Part shown: positions 9,366-19,325 of the stretch, piece after piece | Layout: every line of letters begins with the position of its first letter | How positions within the stretch are numbered: the stretch's first letter is position 1 | Origin: Funneliformis mosseae | Lineage: Eukaryota > Glomeromycota > Glomeromycetes > Glomerales > Glomeraceae | Length of the DNA: 20,451 nt | Assembly: GCA_910592005.1 (NCBI GenBank) | Contig: CAJVPP010001375.1 | Coordinates: 1-20,451, forward strand | Direction of reading: 5' to 3' | Notes under the pieces: generated by a model | Told to the model about the DNA's origin: nothing | Seen by the model: the letters and a program-made list of their open reading frames with translations, nothing else | Database searches by the model: none | Translations under genes and position numbers: made by a program

Positions 9366-10784
9366 TTTCCCAAGTTGACGTTATCTCGGGGATAGTTAAA
9401 AGATCATATGAGGTTAAATATTATATTTGCGATATTTACGATCCTTCCGATCTGATCTGTCATTCAACTACCGTCAAGTCCATGATTGGTTCCTCGTTTT
9501 TATCTGATCGTTCGGATTTTGATCGCAAATCCATTTACAAATCCTAAATCGTGATCAAATTAAAATTTGAGTGGTTGAGTGGCGTGATTAAAATGAATTT
9601 TTGTGTTCTGAAAAACAGTGTTTTTCCGAGGGGTAATAATGACAGTCCAAACTGGTGACTGACTACCTGATTTATAAACCTAAATATTTTGAATTATAGG
9701 TTAAAGTGCTAGTTTTACATCTGAGTAGTCCTAAGAGGTATGTTTCAATATTAAAACGAGAGAAGCTCCTTGAGGTGTCAGTTGCAGTAGAAGAAATACG
9801 GGATCTTATCAGGGTGTTGACAAGTGTGTGGATGTTGAAGGTAATCTGTTATTTTTGTTTCTCATTAACTTGTGATGTTATTTAGCGAATTATCTTGAAT
9901 TCCATTTTCAGAATAACTATAAGCGTATAGCTGGTAGTTCAATAGTATAGGGTTATTACATGTTTTTAATGCCATGCTTTCTTGTTCCTCAAAATTGAAA
10001 ATGCTTATATACTGGTACTAGTTTAGCAGAGTAATAAAACGTTGCCTACATTTTGACTTTTTGACATAATCGTAAATATTTTTTGGCAAAAGTGACAAAT
10101 TTTCATCGCGGACGTGATTTTTATATTCTTTGATCGGAGTTAGATTTCCCAGTTATATTGCGGTATGTATTTTTTTCCGATTGTCACGATTTCGTGACGG
10201 AAATTACAATGATTTATTATCCATTTTATTTTGAATAATATTATACTGTATTTACGTGGTAATTTACCCCCTCAAAACTTTGTTTCTTCGGAATCATTTA
10301 TTGGAATCGATCCATCAAATCAGTTAACAATCATGTGTATGAGTCCGTTAATCAAATGAGTGGTATCATATAAATTGACTGTGTACTACAACATTTGAAA
10401 TTTGTGGATTTACTAATATTATATAATGTTAAATAAATAAAATGCGATTTATATAAAAAATAAAATATATACTAATATAAATAAATATAATTATATAGAT
10501 TCGTGTATTTTTTTTTCTTATTCTAATAAACATTTTAAATAAAAAAAATTAGATAAAATTAAGTAAATTTTAGAGATAAAATATGCTTTAAATTTCAAAA
10601 AAAAAAAAACGAAAATAATTTTCCTACCTTTCACCATCTAACCACCCACTCTAACGAACTTAGGATCTGTAACCTTTTAATTCTCAATAAAACGTGTAAA
10701 TTGAATTCATATAAACAAAGAACAATTCTGCGTCTTTGTTATTTTATTTCAAAATTATTTTAACATTTTTATAGTAAAATGATA
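9366..10784. other. Upstream region of the hydrolase and transition to the AT-rich block
   Basis: The part next to 9365 must hold the hydrolase promoter and leader (minus strand). From 9400 to 10,300 the base composition resembles the genic half of the window, but no frame longer than a few dozen codons is present on either strand, and no RNA gene was recognised. After about 10,400 the sequence becomes strongly AT-rich. One stem-loop at 10174-10203 is listed separately. Confidence 0.4.
10174..10203. repeat. Near-perfect stem-loop (GTCACGA-TT-TCGTGAC)
   Basis: Seven-base perfect arms at 10183-10189 and 10192-10198 are separated by TT. An outer TTTCCG/CGGAAA pair at 10174-10179 and 10198-10203 overlaps the inner stem by one base. 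It is clearly above the background of simple AT palindromes because it contains G and C. It could be a transposon end fragment, a protein-binding palindrome or an RNA hairpin; nothing nearby decides. Confidence 0.5.
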
Positions 10785-11690
10785 TTAATCATTATATTTT
10801 AATTTGTGCTCTTTTTCAAGATTTAATAATTCCATCTCACGAATTTTAACCTTTCTTTCTCGTAAAGCAAATTTCGCGTTCTTTTTAAGCTAAAGCTTTT
10901 TCTTGATATTCAAGATCATTCAGTTTTAAAGTAAATCTATTCTCTGTTATCTTCAACATCAGAATCAACAGTAATAACTTTCTTGGATTTCTTTTTGCAC
11001 TTTATAGAAACGTTATCTGATTTTTTAGCTTAAATAATATTAAATAAAAAAAAAAATTAATATTTAAATAATAATTTAATTATTAATAAATTAAATCAAA
11101 TAAATAAATTAGCTTACCTTTATATTTGTTAGATAAAATATTTCTTGAAATAAGACCTTTATCAATATCTTCAATTAGATATATTGTATTTTGATGAATA
11201 TGAATAACAGTAAAACTTCTTTATCTAACTTGTATCCTCTATAATAAATCAATATAAAATAAATAAATAAATTTTTTATAATAAAAAAATATATTTAATT
11301 ATATTAATATTTATTTATATACTATAAAATAACTATTACTAATTTGAGATTTTTTTTTATAATGATTACTTAAAGCATAAGCAGCTTTTACAACATAGGT
11401 ATTATTTGAAGAAGTCAACCAAATATCATCATCTATTTTTGACATGCATTTATTAAGTGATGCAATAACTCATTTTTTGCCAATAAAATGCAACCCAATA
11501 TATATTTTATATTATAAAAAAATTACTAATTCGCATTAAATTTTATTAAATAATTTATTAATATTTTCTTTAGTTTTAGTTGTAAAAATCGCAAATATAT
11601 CACTTTTTATATTATTATCATACTGATTTTCTCTAATTTTTCTGTAAATAAATTTTAAATTTAAATTAATATAATAACTATAATTTGATA
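10785..11690 (-). pseudogene. Decayed spliced gene of unknown function in the AT-rich block
   Basis: Reading the minus strand from high to low coordinates gives coding-like pieces. They are RKIRENQYDNNIKSDIFA (about 11,640), VIASLNKCMSKIDDDIW and LTSSNNTYVVKAAYALSNHY (11,470-11,350), HQNTIYLIEDIDKGLISRN (about 11,190-11,140), KKSKKVITVDSDVED (about 10,990), and a charged C-terminal helix with ALRERKVKIREMELLNLEKE (about 10,870-10,810). The last piece ends at a TAA at 10785. A TTATTTACAG acceptor near 11,659 and GTAAGC near 11,116 look like old splice sites. Frame changes (about 11,180 and 10,890) and a TGA near 11,475 where TGG would fit show it is broken. I do not recognise the family; the charged C-terminus suggests a coiled coil. 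Confidence 0.5.
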
Positions 11691-12904
11691 TTAATTAAAG
11701 ATAGTCCCTATAATTATTTTCAAATTTCAATTGAGTTACAACTTAATTGCGTTATAAAAAAATTTAATTGCATTACAAGTTGCAACTCAATTATGCCATT
11801 TTTTTAATTGTAATATTTATTTTTAATATTAATTAATTTTGATAATATCAAAATTAATCATTTTAAATTGATATTTATTATAAATAATTAATAAAATAAT
11901 TATATCTGTCAAAATACAATTTAATTAATAATTTGTTAATTTACACTAAAGTATAATAATAACTATTAAAATTAATAAATTTAAATAAATTAAATAAAAA
12001 AATTTACTTTTTATAATATACTTAATAAAATTTAAAAATATAAATCAGATGTTCATTTCAATCTTTTATATTAGTTAATTTATTTAAAACTAAATTAAGT
12101 CCTTTTATTTAAGCATAATCTAAATATACAATAATATAATTCTAATCTATTTAATAAATATGTTTAATTTGAGATAATAATCTTATTTATTAAAATAAAG
12201 ATTAAATAAAGTACAAAAAATTCTTTGATATGTAATAGTTATTGATTAATTGGTAAAAACTTATTTAAAAATAAGAACTAAAAAAAAATTAATTTAATTT
12301 AATAAATAATTAAATTTATTTTAAAAAAAATTAAAGCTTACTTAAATTATATATAATATAATAAGAAATTATTTTAAATTTATTAATTTCATTAATTATA
12401 TGTTTAAATGAAAGATTAATTTAAAATTTTTCATATTTAATTTATTTAACTAGTTGTTTTGAAGTAGTATAAATAATCATATAATGATTATCTTCAAAAA
12501 TTTTAGATATAAAATTAAAATTAAAATCATTAATATTTAAAAAATTTTAAATGTTTACTTATTCTAAAAAATATATATATTATTTTAAATTAATATTAAT
12601 TATTAAAAAATTTAAATATATTATTTAATCTTTATATAATTACCTATTATAATTTTAGTGTAATATTTAAAATATTAAAATTTGTTTAATATATTAATTC
12701 TTGTAATTTATTACGAATAGTAATTAGTACATAATTATATAGAAATAATAAATGAAAATAAACACTTTTAGATATAAAATTATATATAGACATTTTTTTT
12801 TATATAATAATATTGCTTATATAATAAAAATATACTATTAAAAAAATTAATGTATAAATTAATTTAATAATAAATAATAAATTAATTATAAATTTTAAAT
12901 AAAT
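11691..12904. other. Extremely AT-rich stretch without genes
   Basis: Several 60-base lines here contain only one to three G or C (for example 12301-12360, 12541-12600 and 12841-12900). No coding-like frame was found on either strand, because stop codons are too frequent. An imperfect inverted repeat at 11729-11793 is the only structure that stands out. Confidence 0.6.
11729..11793. repeat. Imperfect inverted repeat
   Basis: The left arm carries TTGAGTTACAACTT (11731-11744). The right arm carries its near-complement AAGTTGCAACTCAA (11777-11790), differing at one base. The TTAATTGC..TTA core also recurs in direct orientation between the arms. It may be a remnant of a small TIR element. Confidence 0.45.
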
Positions 12905-12916
12905 TAGTGAAATACC

Positions 12917-12944
12917 ACTATATAATATAATTATATTATATAGT
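12917..12944. repeat. Perfect 28-base AT palindrome
   Basis: The stretch from ACTATATAATATAA to TTATATTATATAGT reads the same on both strands over 28 bases. It sits at the left edge of the ACTATATAATCTAA repeat array and can form a cruciform. Confidence 0.8.
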
Positions 12945-13118
12945 AATATCCTACTTAGATTAGATTATATTATCACTATATAATCTAATTACTACTATAT
13001 AATCTGAATACTACTATATAATCTAAATAATATAATCTAATTATTATATAATCTAAATAATATAATCTAATTATCACTATATAATTTAAATAATATAATC
13101 TAATTATTACTATATAGG
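12945..13118. repeat. AT-rich minisatellite (ACTATATAATCTAA units)
   Basis: Variants of ACTATATAATCTAATTATT and TAATATAATCTAA follow each other about eight to ten times. A second short block with the same units resumes at 13357-13412, beyond the small inverted-repeat element. This suggests one array that was interrupted. Confidence 0.7.
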
Positions 13119-13125
13119 TTAATTG

Positions 13126-13260
13126 CTAGAAAAATCAGGTTCTGGGAATTTTTTAACAAAATTGAGATTTTTATTGCATTTTAATTTTTGATGTTATTAT
13201 ATTAAAATGTATTAAGCTCTTAATTTAAGTCAAAAATTTCTCGAAACCTGATTTTCCTAG
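13126..13260. mobile_element. MITE-like element, 135 bases, with 29-base TIRs
   Basis: The left end (13126-13154, CTAGAAAAATCAGG...) and the reverse complement of the right end (13232-13260, CTAGGAAAATCAGG...) match at 24 of 29 positions by eye. There is no room for a gene. If the real ends lie one or two bases inside, a TA duplicate is present on both sides (13127-13128 and 13258-13259), as expected for Tc1/mariner-type insertion. The element lies within the AT minisatellite. Confidence 0.7.
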
Positions 13261-13356
13261 AAACCCTCTCATATAATTTATATATTTTTACGTATTAAAT
13301 ATTTATTTTATATTCTAATTATTTTTTTAAATCTTTCTCATTATCTGTATTTTTTT

Positions 13357-13412
13357 ACCATTATATAATCTAACTACCACTCACTATTTAACTTAATTAT
13401 TACTATATAATC
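13357..13412. repeat. Second block of the AT minisatellite
   Basis: Copies of TATATAATCTAA and ATTATTACTATATAATCTAA appear again about 100 bases to the right of the MITE-like element. They are the same units as in 12945-13118. Confidence 0.55.
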
Positions 13413-14180
13413 TAAATACTACACTTTCTTTTTATTTCTGAGTCATTTACATACTAAATTCTATAATAGAATTATTGACTTTTTGTAACTGTTTGAATAC
13501 CTAATTATATAATAAGAATGCTGATCTTTTATGTCTGATTGAGCGCTAAATTCTATATTAAAGTACTTATTTTTTTACATCTATTAGTTTACCTTTCTAG
13601 ATGATAAAGCATTATAAAAAAAAGCAGATATGTAATGCAGTAATTCAATTAAATCTGTAATTAATTTCAGTTGGTACTATGACATAATTTCTGGCTGATC
13701 TTTAGAACACATGATCTGAAGGATCTAAGTTAGCATTATGTTAGCAACCTAATAGTACTTAAAACTTTTCTAGAATTATTATAGAATTAGTAGTATATTA
13801 GAGATATTTTATTAGTTTGTTAACTTAAATGCTAAGTTATTATGTCTAAAATTTTAGCTAAATTTATGAAATAGTACTGGCTGACGTCATTATTAATTTA
13901 CTACATTTTCAGTTTCTAGTACTTTTTCAATACTTTTTTACTACTTTTAAAGACCTGATTTAGTAATTAATTGATTAAAAAATTAGAGATATAACAAGTA
14001 TTACTATGGTTTACCTATTTGATTACCCAAAAGTCTGCTATCTTACAACCTAACTATTACCTATTTGTTATAGGTATAAGTATGATAATTTCACATTCCA
14101 AAGTTCAAAACATTTAAGTGTATTTATATTATATTTTTGATATATTCAATATATGTTACATATACCTAGATATATACTAG
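13413..14180. other. AT-rich stretch, no gene recognised
   Basis: G/C content is slightly higher than in 11,700-12,900 but there is no continuous frame. The sequence leads directly into the hairpin repeats, so part of it may belong to the 5' flank of the primase-helicase element. Confidence 0.35.
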
Positions 14181-14184
14181 TGAT

Positions 14185-14660
14185 TGGATATTCTTTTTCC
14201 AATATTTTATATAAAGATTCTAAAAAGAATACTCTAAGTATCATCTATTAAAAATGTATTTATTTATATCTCTGAAACATCCTAAGAGAGATCAATCAAC
14301 TTTGGTATTACTTTTTTAGTATATTTTATCCTATGTAAAGGTTTTATCATATCCAAATACATATCAAGAATAAATCTTCTTTCATTATTTTTTATAAAGA
14401 TTCTGAAGAAGACTTATCTTTTAAATATATATTTAGTTGTATTTTATTTACAATTTGCTGACTAAGTTCATTATCATTTTTTTAGTATATTTTTATCTTA
14501 TATAAAAGCTTTATCATTTTTAAGTATATATCTAAAAAAGTGTAAACTTCTTCTATTATTTTATATAAAAATTCCAAAGAAGCTACACTTTTAGATGTAT
14601 ATTTTAATGACTTTCTTTTATAATTTGTCAATTAAGTTTGCTATTTTTTCTTTTTGCATC
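14185..14660. repeat. Three divergent 165-185-base repeats, each with a hairpin
   Basis: Three units share the order hairpin, then a CTGA-TAAGTTCATT-type segment, then TTTTTTAGTATATTTT(A)TC and TATCATAT/TATCATTT. Hairpin arms lie at 14189-14198/14222-14231, 14372-14382/14405-14415 and 14536-14552/14577-14592. Each loop is 22-24 bases and has the common core ATTTTATATAAA-ATTC. Spacing between hairpins is about 183 and then about 165-170 bases. The array lies just upstream of the decayed primase-helicase gene. A fourth copy occurs at about 19,196-19,290. Confidence 0.65.
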
Positions 14661-14799
14661 TATTGAAAAAAATAAATTAAACATTTCAGAAATATATTAT
14701 GATATAGTATATCCTAACTAATTTTGACTAAACTGATCATACTAGAACTGGCTCTAATCCTTTAGTTATCTACTATGATAACACTTATTCTAATGAATA

Positions 14800-17700
14800 T
14801 TTAAGTAACTCAAGCAATTTGTACTGATAATAGATCTAACTTAAAATCAGATAATTATAATAATTATAAGACTAATTATAAATCTGATAGTAAAGAAGTT
14901 CTCTATATTTCAACTAGTATTACTAAGACTCCATTAATTCAGCTATCAAATATAAAAAAATAAAAGGTTAATGTAATATATACTTTAAGGTAGGAAAAGT
15001 TTAATGATAAATTTTCTTCTAAGGATTAGTAAATAAAATTTGAAAAATTATCTTATCATTGCCTAAAAATATATTAAACAATAAAGGCTCATTAGATTGT
15101 CTTCCAATCTTTTCATTTTTCTTTCTAAATGAAATAAGATCAGTTTATAAAATACTTATGATCAAGATGAAGTAGAAAATAAATTAATTATTAAAATTAA
15201 TCAAGATTGCAATCAGCCTTAAAGTTTTTCAATATAGATGAGATTTTTGAAATATATGGTTTACCTGAAATTTATGAATATATTAATAGTTGAAAATCTT
15301 TAAGGACTATAATCAATATTAATAATTTGCAAGAAGATATAGAAACAGTTAATATTAAGTAGCAATAAGAATTTATTCAAATCTGTTTTTCTTTTATAAG
15401 AGCTTTATATTAAATTCTTAATTGTGATTGGAAAGATATTCTTAAAGAATTAGTAATTATTATAATCAACTTTCTATAAATGCATCCCTTGTAACTAAGT
15501 ATAAAGGGGTATTTAAAGAGGATATGCATTTATAGAATATATATAAATCTATATAAAATTAAGGTAATACAAAAATTTATAAGTAATTTATACAAAATTT
15601 TTTATAAAGAGTACATTTATAGAGAGTATATATATATAAAATGTGTATTTTGCATTAAAGCCCATATTAGAATCAGATAAAAAGATGAATTTATAAAGGA
15701 TATGCAATTATAGAAAATGTATTTATAAAGAATTGACTGTATATTGTCAGATCTTAACAAGTATAACTACCATATTTTATATGCATCAGCTTTCCTTATT
15801 GATTATCATGAGCTCAAAGCATTTACTAAATTAGTATATATCTTAACTAGTAAAAATTCATCAAATATATTGATTAAGGATCATCTAGTTAAAAGTTTAA
15901 CCTTTATTTTATCAATTCAGCAAAAAAGGTCATGTGAAACGTGTCCTATAATTTTCACTAAATAATGGATTAAATGAACTTAATTACACTAAAGTTTAAT
16001 TATCTATTAATTTGTGTCTTATAATAAGATTCTGTATATTTAATTTATAATAAATAATAATTCACTAAGAATAATTGTGAGTTAGAATATTTTACAAAAT
16101 ACACAAACTTAATTTTGCAAAAATATTTTATTTATCTTAGGAATTAGAATATCAAAGAAAATAATTTGCAAATTTTTGTATATTTAACCAGAAAGCTTTA
16201 TTAGAATATTTATTATATAAATATATATATATGATAAGAATTAACAGTAATTCAATTATGTATATATTAATAGTAGGATATTCATTATAAAATATTTTTA
16301 GTAAAGTAGTGATAAACTAAGAAAAGTTTTTAAATATGACTCATCTATCATAGAAAAAATTTAGTAAAAAATAAAAATCTATCTTTATAATCTAGAATTT
16401 GTAAAATAAAAGGCTTATATTTTCTAAGATCTTTTGTAATAAATGTCATTTTAGATTAAATATAATAAAGGTCTTATAATAATAGAATATATAAAAAAAG
16501 ATAAAGATATGTAAGATCATTATTTAATGAAGATAATATTTATGTAAATTTATCTTAGGAAATAGGAAAAACATATGCTCTTGAAATTTTATTTATTTCT
16601 AATAATGTAAATTTGCTTGTATTATTCACATGTTATTTTTATTCAAATGCTATTACTATAAGATTTAATCTTAAGTCATATTGTGATATTGATGATAATA
16701 TAAATCTACCTGATTACAAGAGAGTAATATGTTAGATAAAAAGCTTATATTATATTACCAATAATTATAAATGTGATAAAAAATGCAAATACCCTAACTT
16801 AATATAACTTATGGCTCAATGAAATTGTATCTATAATTGCTTAAGTATAAAGTTATTTGACAGGACAGTCAATAGAGAAATTATACAAATTAATCTAAGA
16901 GATTAGGCATATTATTATATGAATAATAATCTTACTAATTTTAATATTAAATAAATTAAGATCCTTTACAAAGATATACCTTTTTCTATTGTTTATAATA
17001 CTTAACAGCTTCAGAAAAGTAAAAATATTCCACTTGATTCTTAATAAAGAAATAGTACTAATAGAAGTTTAAGATTGGGTCAAGCAAACGTCTTTATTAC
17101 CTTTTGAGAATCAAACAAGTGTATCACTTATCTGCTATTTTAAAAATATATAAAAAATTATTTGCATTCTTAAGACTAATTTTTCAGAATTGTGAATCAA
17201 AAATATTATAGTAAATTTAATCCTGTAGAAAAGACACATGATTTTAACAATGTAGAAGAATTATAGAAAGACATAGACTTAATTACTTATACTAACACTT
17301 TAAAAATAGGTGTTTTATATACTAATTCTAAGCTTAAATAAGTATTTTGTCTTTTTAATAATTATATAGAAATAAATGCTAAAATGAATCAGATGTTATT
17401 TCGTATATAATATATTAAGAATTATATATATCATATTGAACAAAGACTATCTAATGTTTCCATTTCAAAAAAAAGAAATATTCTAATGGTTATTAAGTGC
17501 TAAACATGAATGTCTTTCCCAAGAACTTCAGAATATAAGAATATTCTTAGATATAAATTCTAATATCTAGAATAAAGTTATACTAACTGTTCGATTGTGA
17601 TGGTTTATATGTTAAAAAATTCTGTTCTCAGCAGTTATTTAGTTAGAGGATGATCATTTCTTTTGAAAAGCTAGCATAAGTATTTCAATTATAGAATCTG

Positions 17701-18415
17701 ACTTTAGATCTGAAAATACATTATCATAAGTGATAAAAGTAAAATACTTTATTAAGTGAAAGAGATATTAGATAACTAATGCTAATACTTTAGATTGCAA
17801 AACTGCTAAATTCTTAGAGAAAGAAATGCACTTTTTAGACTAGCATCATATTGTGAATTATTATCAGATCACACCTGAATTATTAACTAAAGAATTCATC
17901 TCAAAGTATGAAAATTAAATGGATTAAAACTTACAGGCAACTACGAGATGCTAGTATTAATAATAAAATGGCTGTTGAAACTATCACCTATAAAGATTAC
18001 AAGAAAGACAGACTTACAACTACAACTAGAGCTGAGAGACATTGAATTTGCCTAGAATTATTAAAGAGCTGTACACCTGCTAAAGATATTGATGATAGAG
18101 TGTGATATAAAGCAGGTGATGTCAAAACATGTATAGATTCTTTTAAATTAATTTCATATCTCTAGAGTTTAGTATCTAAAATGGCTTGAGTATTTAATAA
18201 TACAGATGCATCGCGTAGTGCTAAAAATTAGGACTAAAAATAATTTAAGCAAAACTTAGTTTATTAAATGCATCACTTTACGTAACTTATGGATTAAAAT
18301 TTAAGGCTATAGATAAGAGACATAGATATTACCATCTAATTAGATCATTCAATACTAAAGGACTGAATTACCTTTATACTAAACAAGAGAAGAAGTTTAT
18401 TAGAAAAAAAAGAGA
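14800..18415 (+). pseudogene. Decayed primase-helicase gene, replication-origin-binding-protein type
   Basis: Long coding-like pieces run left to right, broken by many stops and a few shifts. The N-terminal part has IDEIFEIYGLPEIYEYI (about 15,235) and DWKDILKELV (about 15,440). After an inserted element comes NYHILYASAFLIDYHELKAF (about 15,765), resembling an archaeo-eukaryotic primase region. A helicase part starts with a damaged Walker A (GKTYALEIL, about 16,570) followed by SNAITIRFNLKSY. Downstream, GVLYTNSKLK and NQMLFRI.YIKNYI (17,310-17,430) parallel superfamily-2 motifs V-VI of origin-binding helicases. The C-terminal part (17,920-18,415) is rich in Lys/Arg. Most stops could arise by C-to-T in CGA/CAG/CAA or G-to-A in TGG. 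I recall such proteins as numerous in Rhizophagus genomes; ancestry with viral primase-helicases is possible but not shown. This copy cannot make a full protein. Confidence 0.6.
15465..15739. mobile_element. Small TIR element inserted in the primase-helicase gene
   Basis: About 275 bases without coding content separate two matching parts of the same decayed gene. The left end ATCAACTTTCTATAAATGCAT and the complement of the right end (GTCAATTCTTTATAAATACAT) are similar, and TA flanks both. Inside, TTCTATAAATGCAT (15472-15485) pairs perfectly with ATGCATTTATAGAA (about 15,523-15,536), and the GGATATGCA-TTATAGA motif recurs near 15,697. This is the build of a non-autonomous pogo/Tc1-type MITE. 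Confidence 0.55.
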
Positions 18416-18500
18416 TATGCGGTATGGGTATAGTAAACTCTTATCAGATGAATTGTTATTGGGTAATTTCTTTAGATACCATGCATGTCGCAAAGATATT

Positions 18501-18521
18501 CGGGATTTATCCAGTATCCCG
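18501..18521. repeat. Short hairpin CGGGAT...ATCCCG
   Basis: Six-base perfect arms (18501-18506 and 18516-18521) enclose nine bases. It lies about 85 bases past the last coding-like codon of the primase-helicase pseudogene. It is GC-rich against its surroundings and may be a terminator-like or element-end structure. Confidence 0.4.
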
Positions 18522-18550
18522 TGATTTTTTATAATTAATAATGACTAATA

Positions 18551-18606
18551 AATCATTTATTAGGCAAAGAATCATTTATCAGACAAAAAAATAATTATTA
18601 GGCATT
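18551..18606. repeat. Three tandem units of 19-20 bases
   Basis: Units begin at 18551 (AATCATTTATTAGGCAAAG), 18570 (AATCATTTATCAGACAAA) and 18590 (AATAATTATTAGGCATTA). The pattern AATCATTTATTAGGCA is clear despite changes. It lies in the 3' flank of the primase-helicase pseudogene. Confidence 0.6.
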
Positions 18607-19195
18607 ATTAACTTTTTTCAAGCATTATTTGTATTAATAAAATTGCATTAATAACTTATATATAGAACAATTTGTATAATAAGTTTTATTTTTAATTTAG
18701 AAGATGAAACTTCTTGTAATGGCCTTTTATTTTTTTATTTAATAGTTGCGAAACCTTACTAAAACCATTTGATGACTATACAATTTAAATTAAATGTAAT
18801 ATAAAATTCAAATATAATAATATCGATATAATAAAAATGTAAAAATACTCCATAACTGAAATAAGAATTTTCATTTGTTATTTTAAGATTGCTTCAACTT
18901 GCATCAAATATTGATTGAATTGCTGTATCACGCCTTGAATGATTAGAACTATAGAATAGTATAAACTTATATGTGATATATCTGTCACAAGAAAGATTTG
19001 TAGGCATAGTAAATAATAGCTTAATCACGGAACACCAGATAAATCACTTATCCGGTACTTAACTACTGCTACCTATAAGGTAACTGGGAATCAAATTTGA
19101 TTTTCCCAATATAATAGTTATTCGGCACTTCATGCTGAATAACTATTAATTATTTGATATGTATTAAACTATTCGATTATAAATCAGATAATTGT
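18607..19195. other. 3' flank of the primase-helicase element, no gene recognised
   Basis: AT-rich sequence without a usable frame. It contains the palindrome GGGAATCAAATTTGATTTTCCC-like segment at 19086-19107 and the hairpin at 19113-19147, listed separately. I saw no RNA gene. Confidence 0.4.
19086..19147. repeat. Palindrome followed by a 14-base-arm hairpin
   Basis: A nearly symmetric palindrome (GGGAATCAAA/TTTGATTTTCCC) lies at 19086-19107. It is followed by AATAGTTATTCGGC (19113-19126) and its near-complement GCTGAATAACTATT (19134-19147), which differ at one position and enclose a 7-base loop. Together they are the most structured spot in the 3' flank of the primase-helicase pseudogene. 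Confidence 0.65.
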
Positions 19196-19290
19196 AGCCT
19201 TCTTCCAATTTTTATATAATAATTCTGAAGAAGATTCAATTTCAGAAATATAAATTACGCATATCGATTACCGAATTCATTGGATTTTTT
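19196..19290. repeat. Fourth copy of the hairpin repeat
   Basis: The arms CTTCTTCC (19199-19206) and GAAGAAG (19227-19233) enclose AATTTTTATATAATAATTCT, the same core as the units at 14185-14660. The following ATTACCGAATTCATTGG corresponds to GCTGACTAAGTTCATTATC in unit 2. It is in the same orientation as the upstream copies and less AT-drifted, so it may be nearer the original sequence. Confidence 0.6.
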
Positions 19291-19310
19291 TTGTCTTCAA
19301 CAATCAGGCT

Positions 19311-19325
19311 GTTACCTCTGGTAAC
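19311..19325. repeat. Short perfect hairpin GTTACC-TCT-GGTAAC
   Basis: Six-base perfect arms enclose a 3-base loop just past the fourth hairpin repeat. It may mark the outer edge of the repeat-flanked unit, or it may be chance. Confidence 0.4.

Noticed and set aside
9938..9990. tRNA-like A box (TAGTTCAATAGTAT) at about 9,939
   Set aside because: No B box of the GGTTCRANTCC type follows at a usable distance and no acceptor stem pairs; chance match.
14185..14660. CRISPR array
   Set aside because: The units are long, divergent, AT-rich and lack uniform short repeats with unique spacers; the host is a eukaryote.
10400..18700. Mitochondrial DNA insertion, because of the AT content
   Set aside because: No mitochondrial gene, rRNA or tRNA pieces are visible; the decayed genes have nuclear-type introns or mobile-element proteins.
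14185..19290. LTR retrotransposon with the hairpin repeats as LTRs
   Set aside because: No reverse transcriptase, integrase, primer-binding site or TG...CA ends were seen, and the inner gene is primase-helicase-like.
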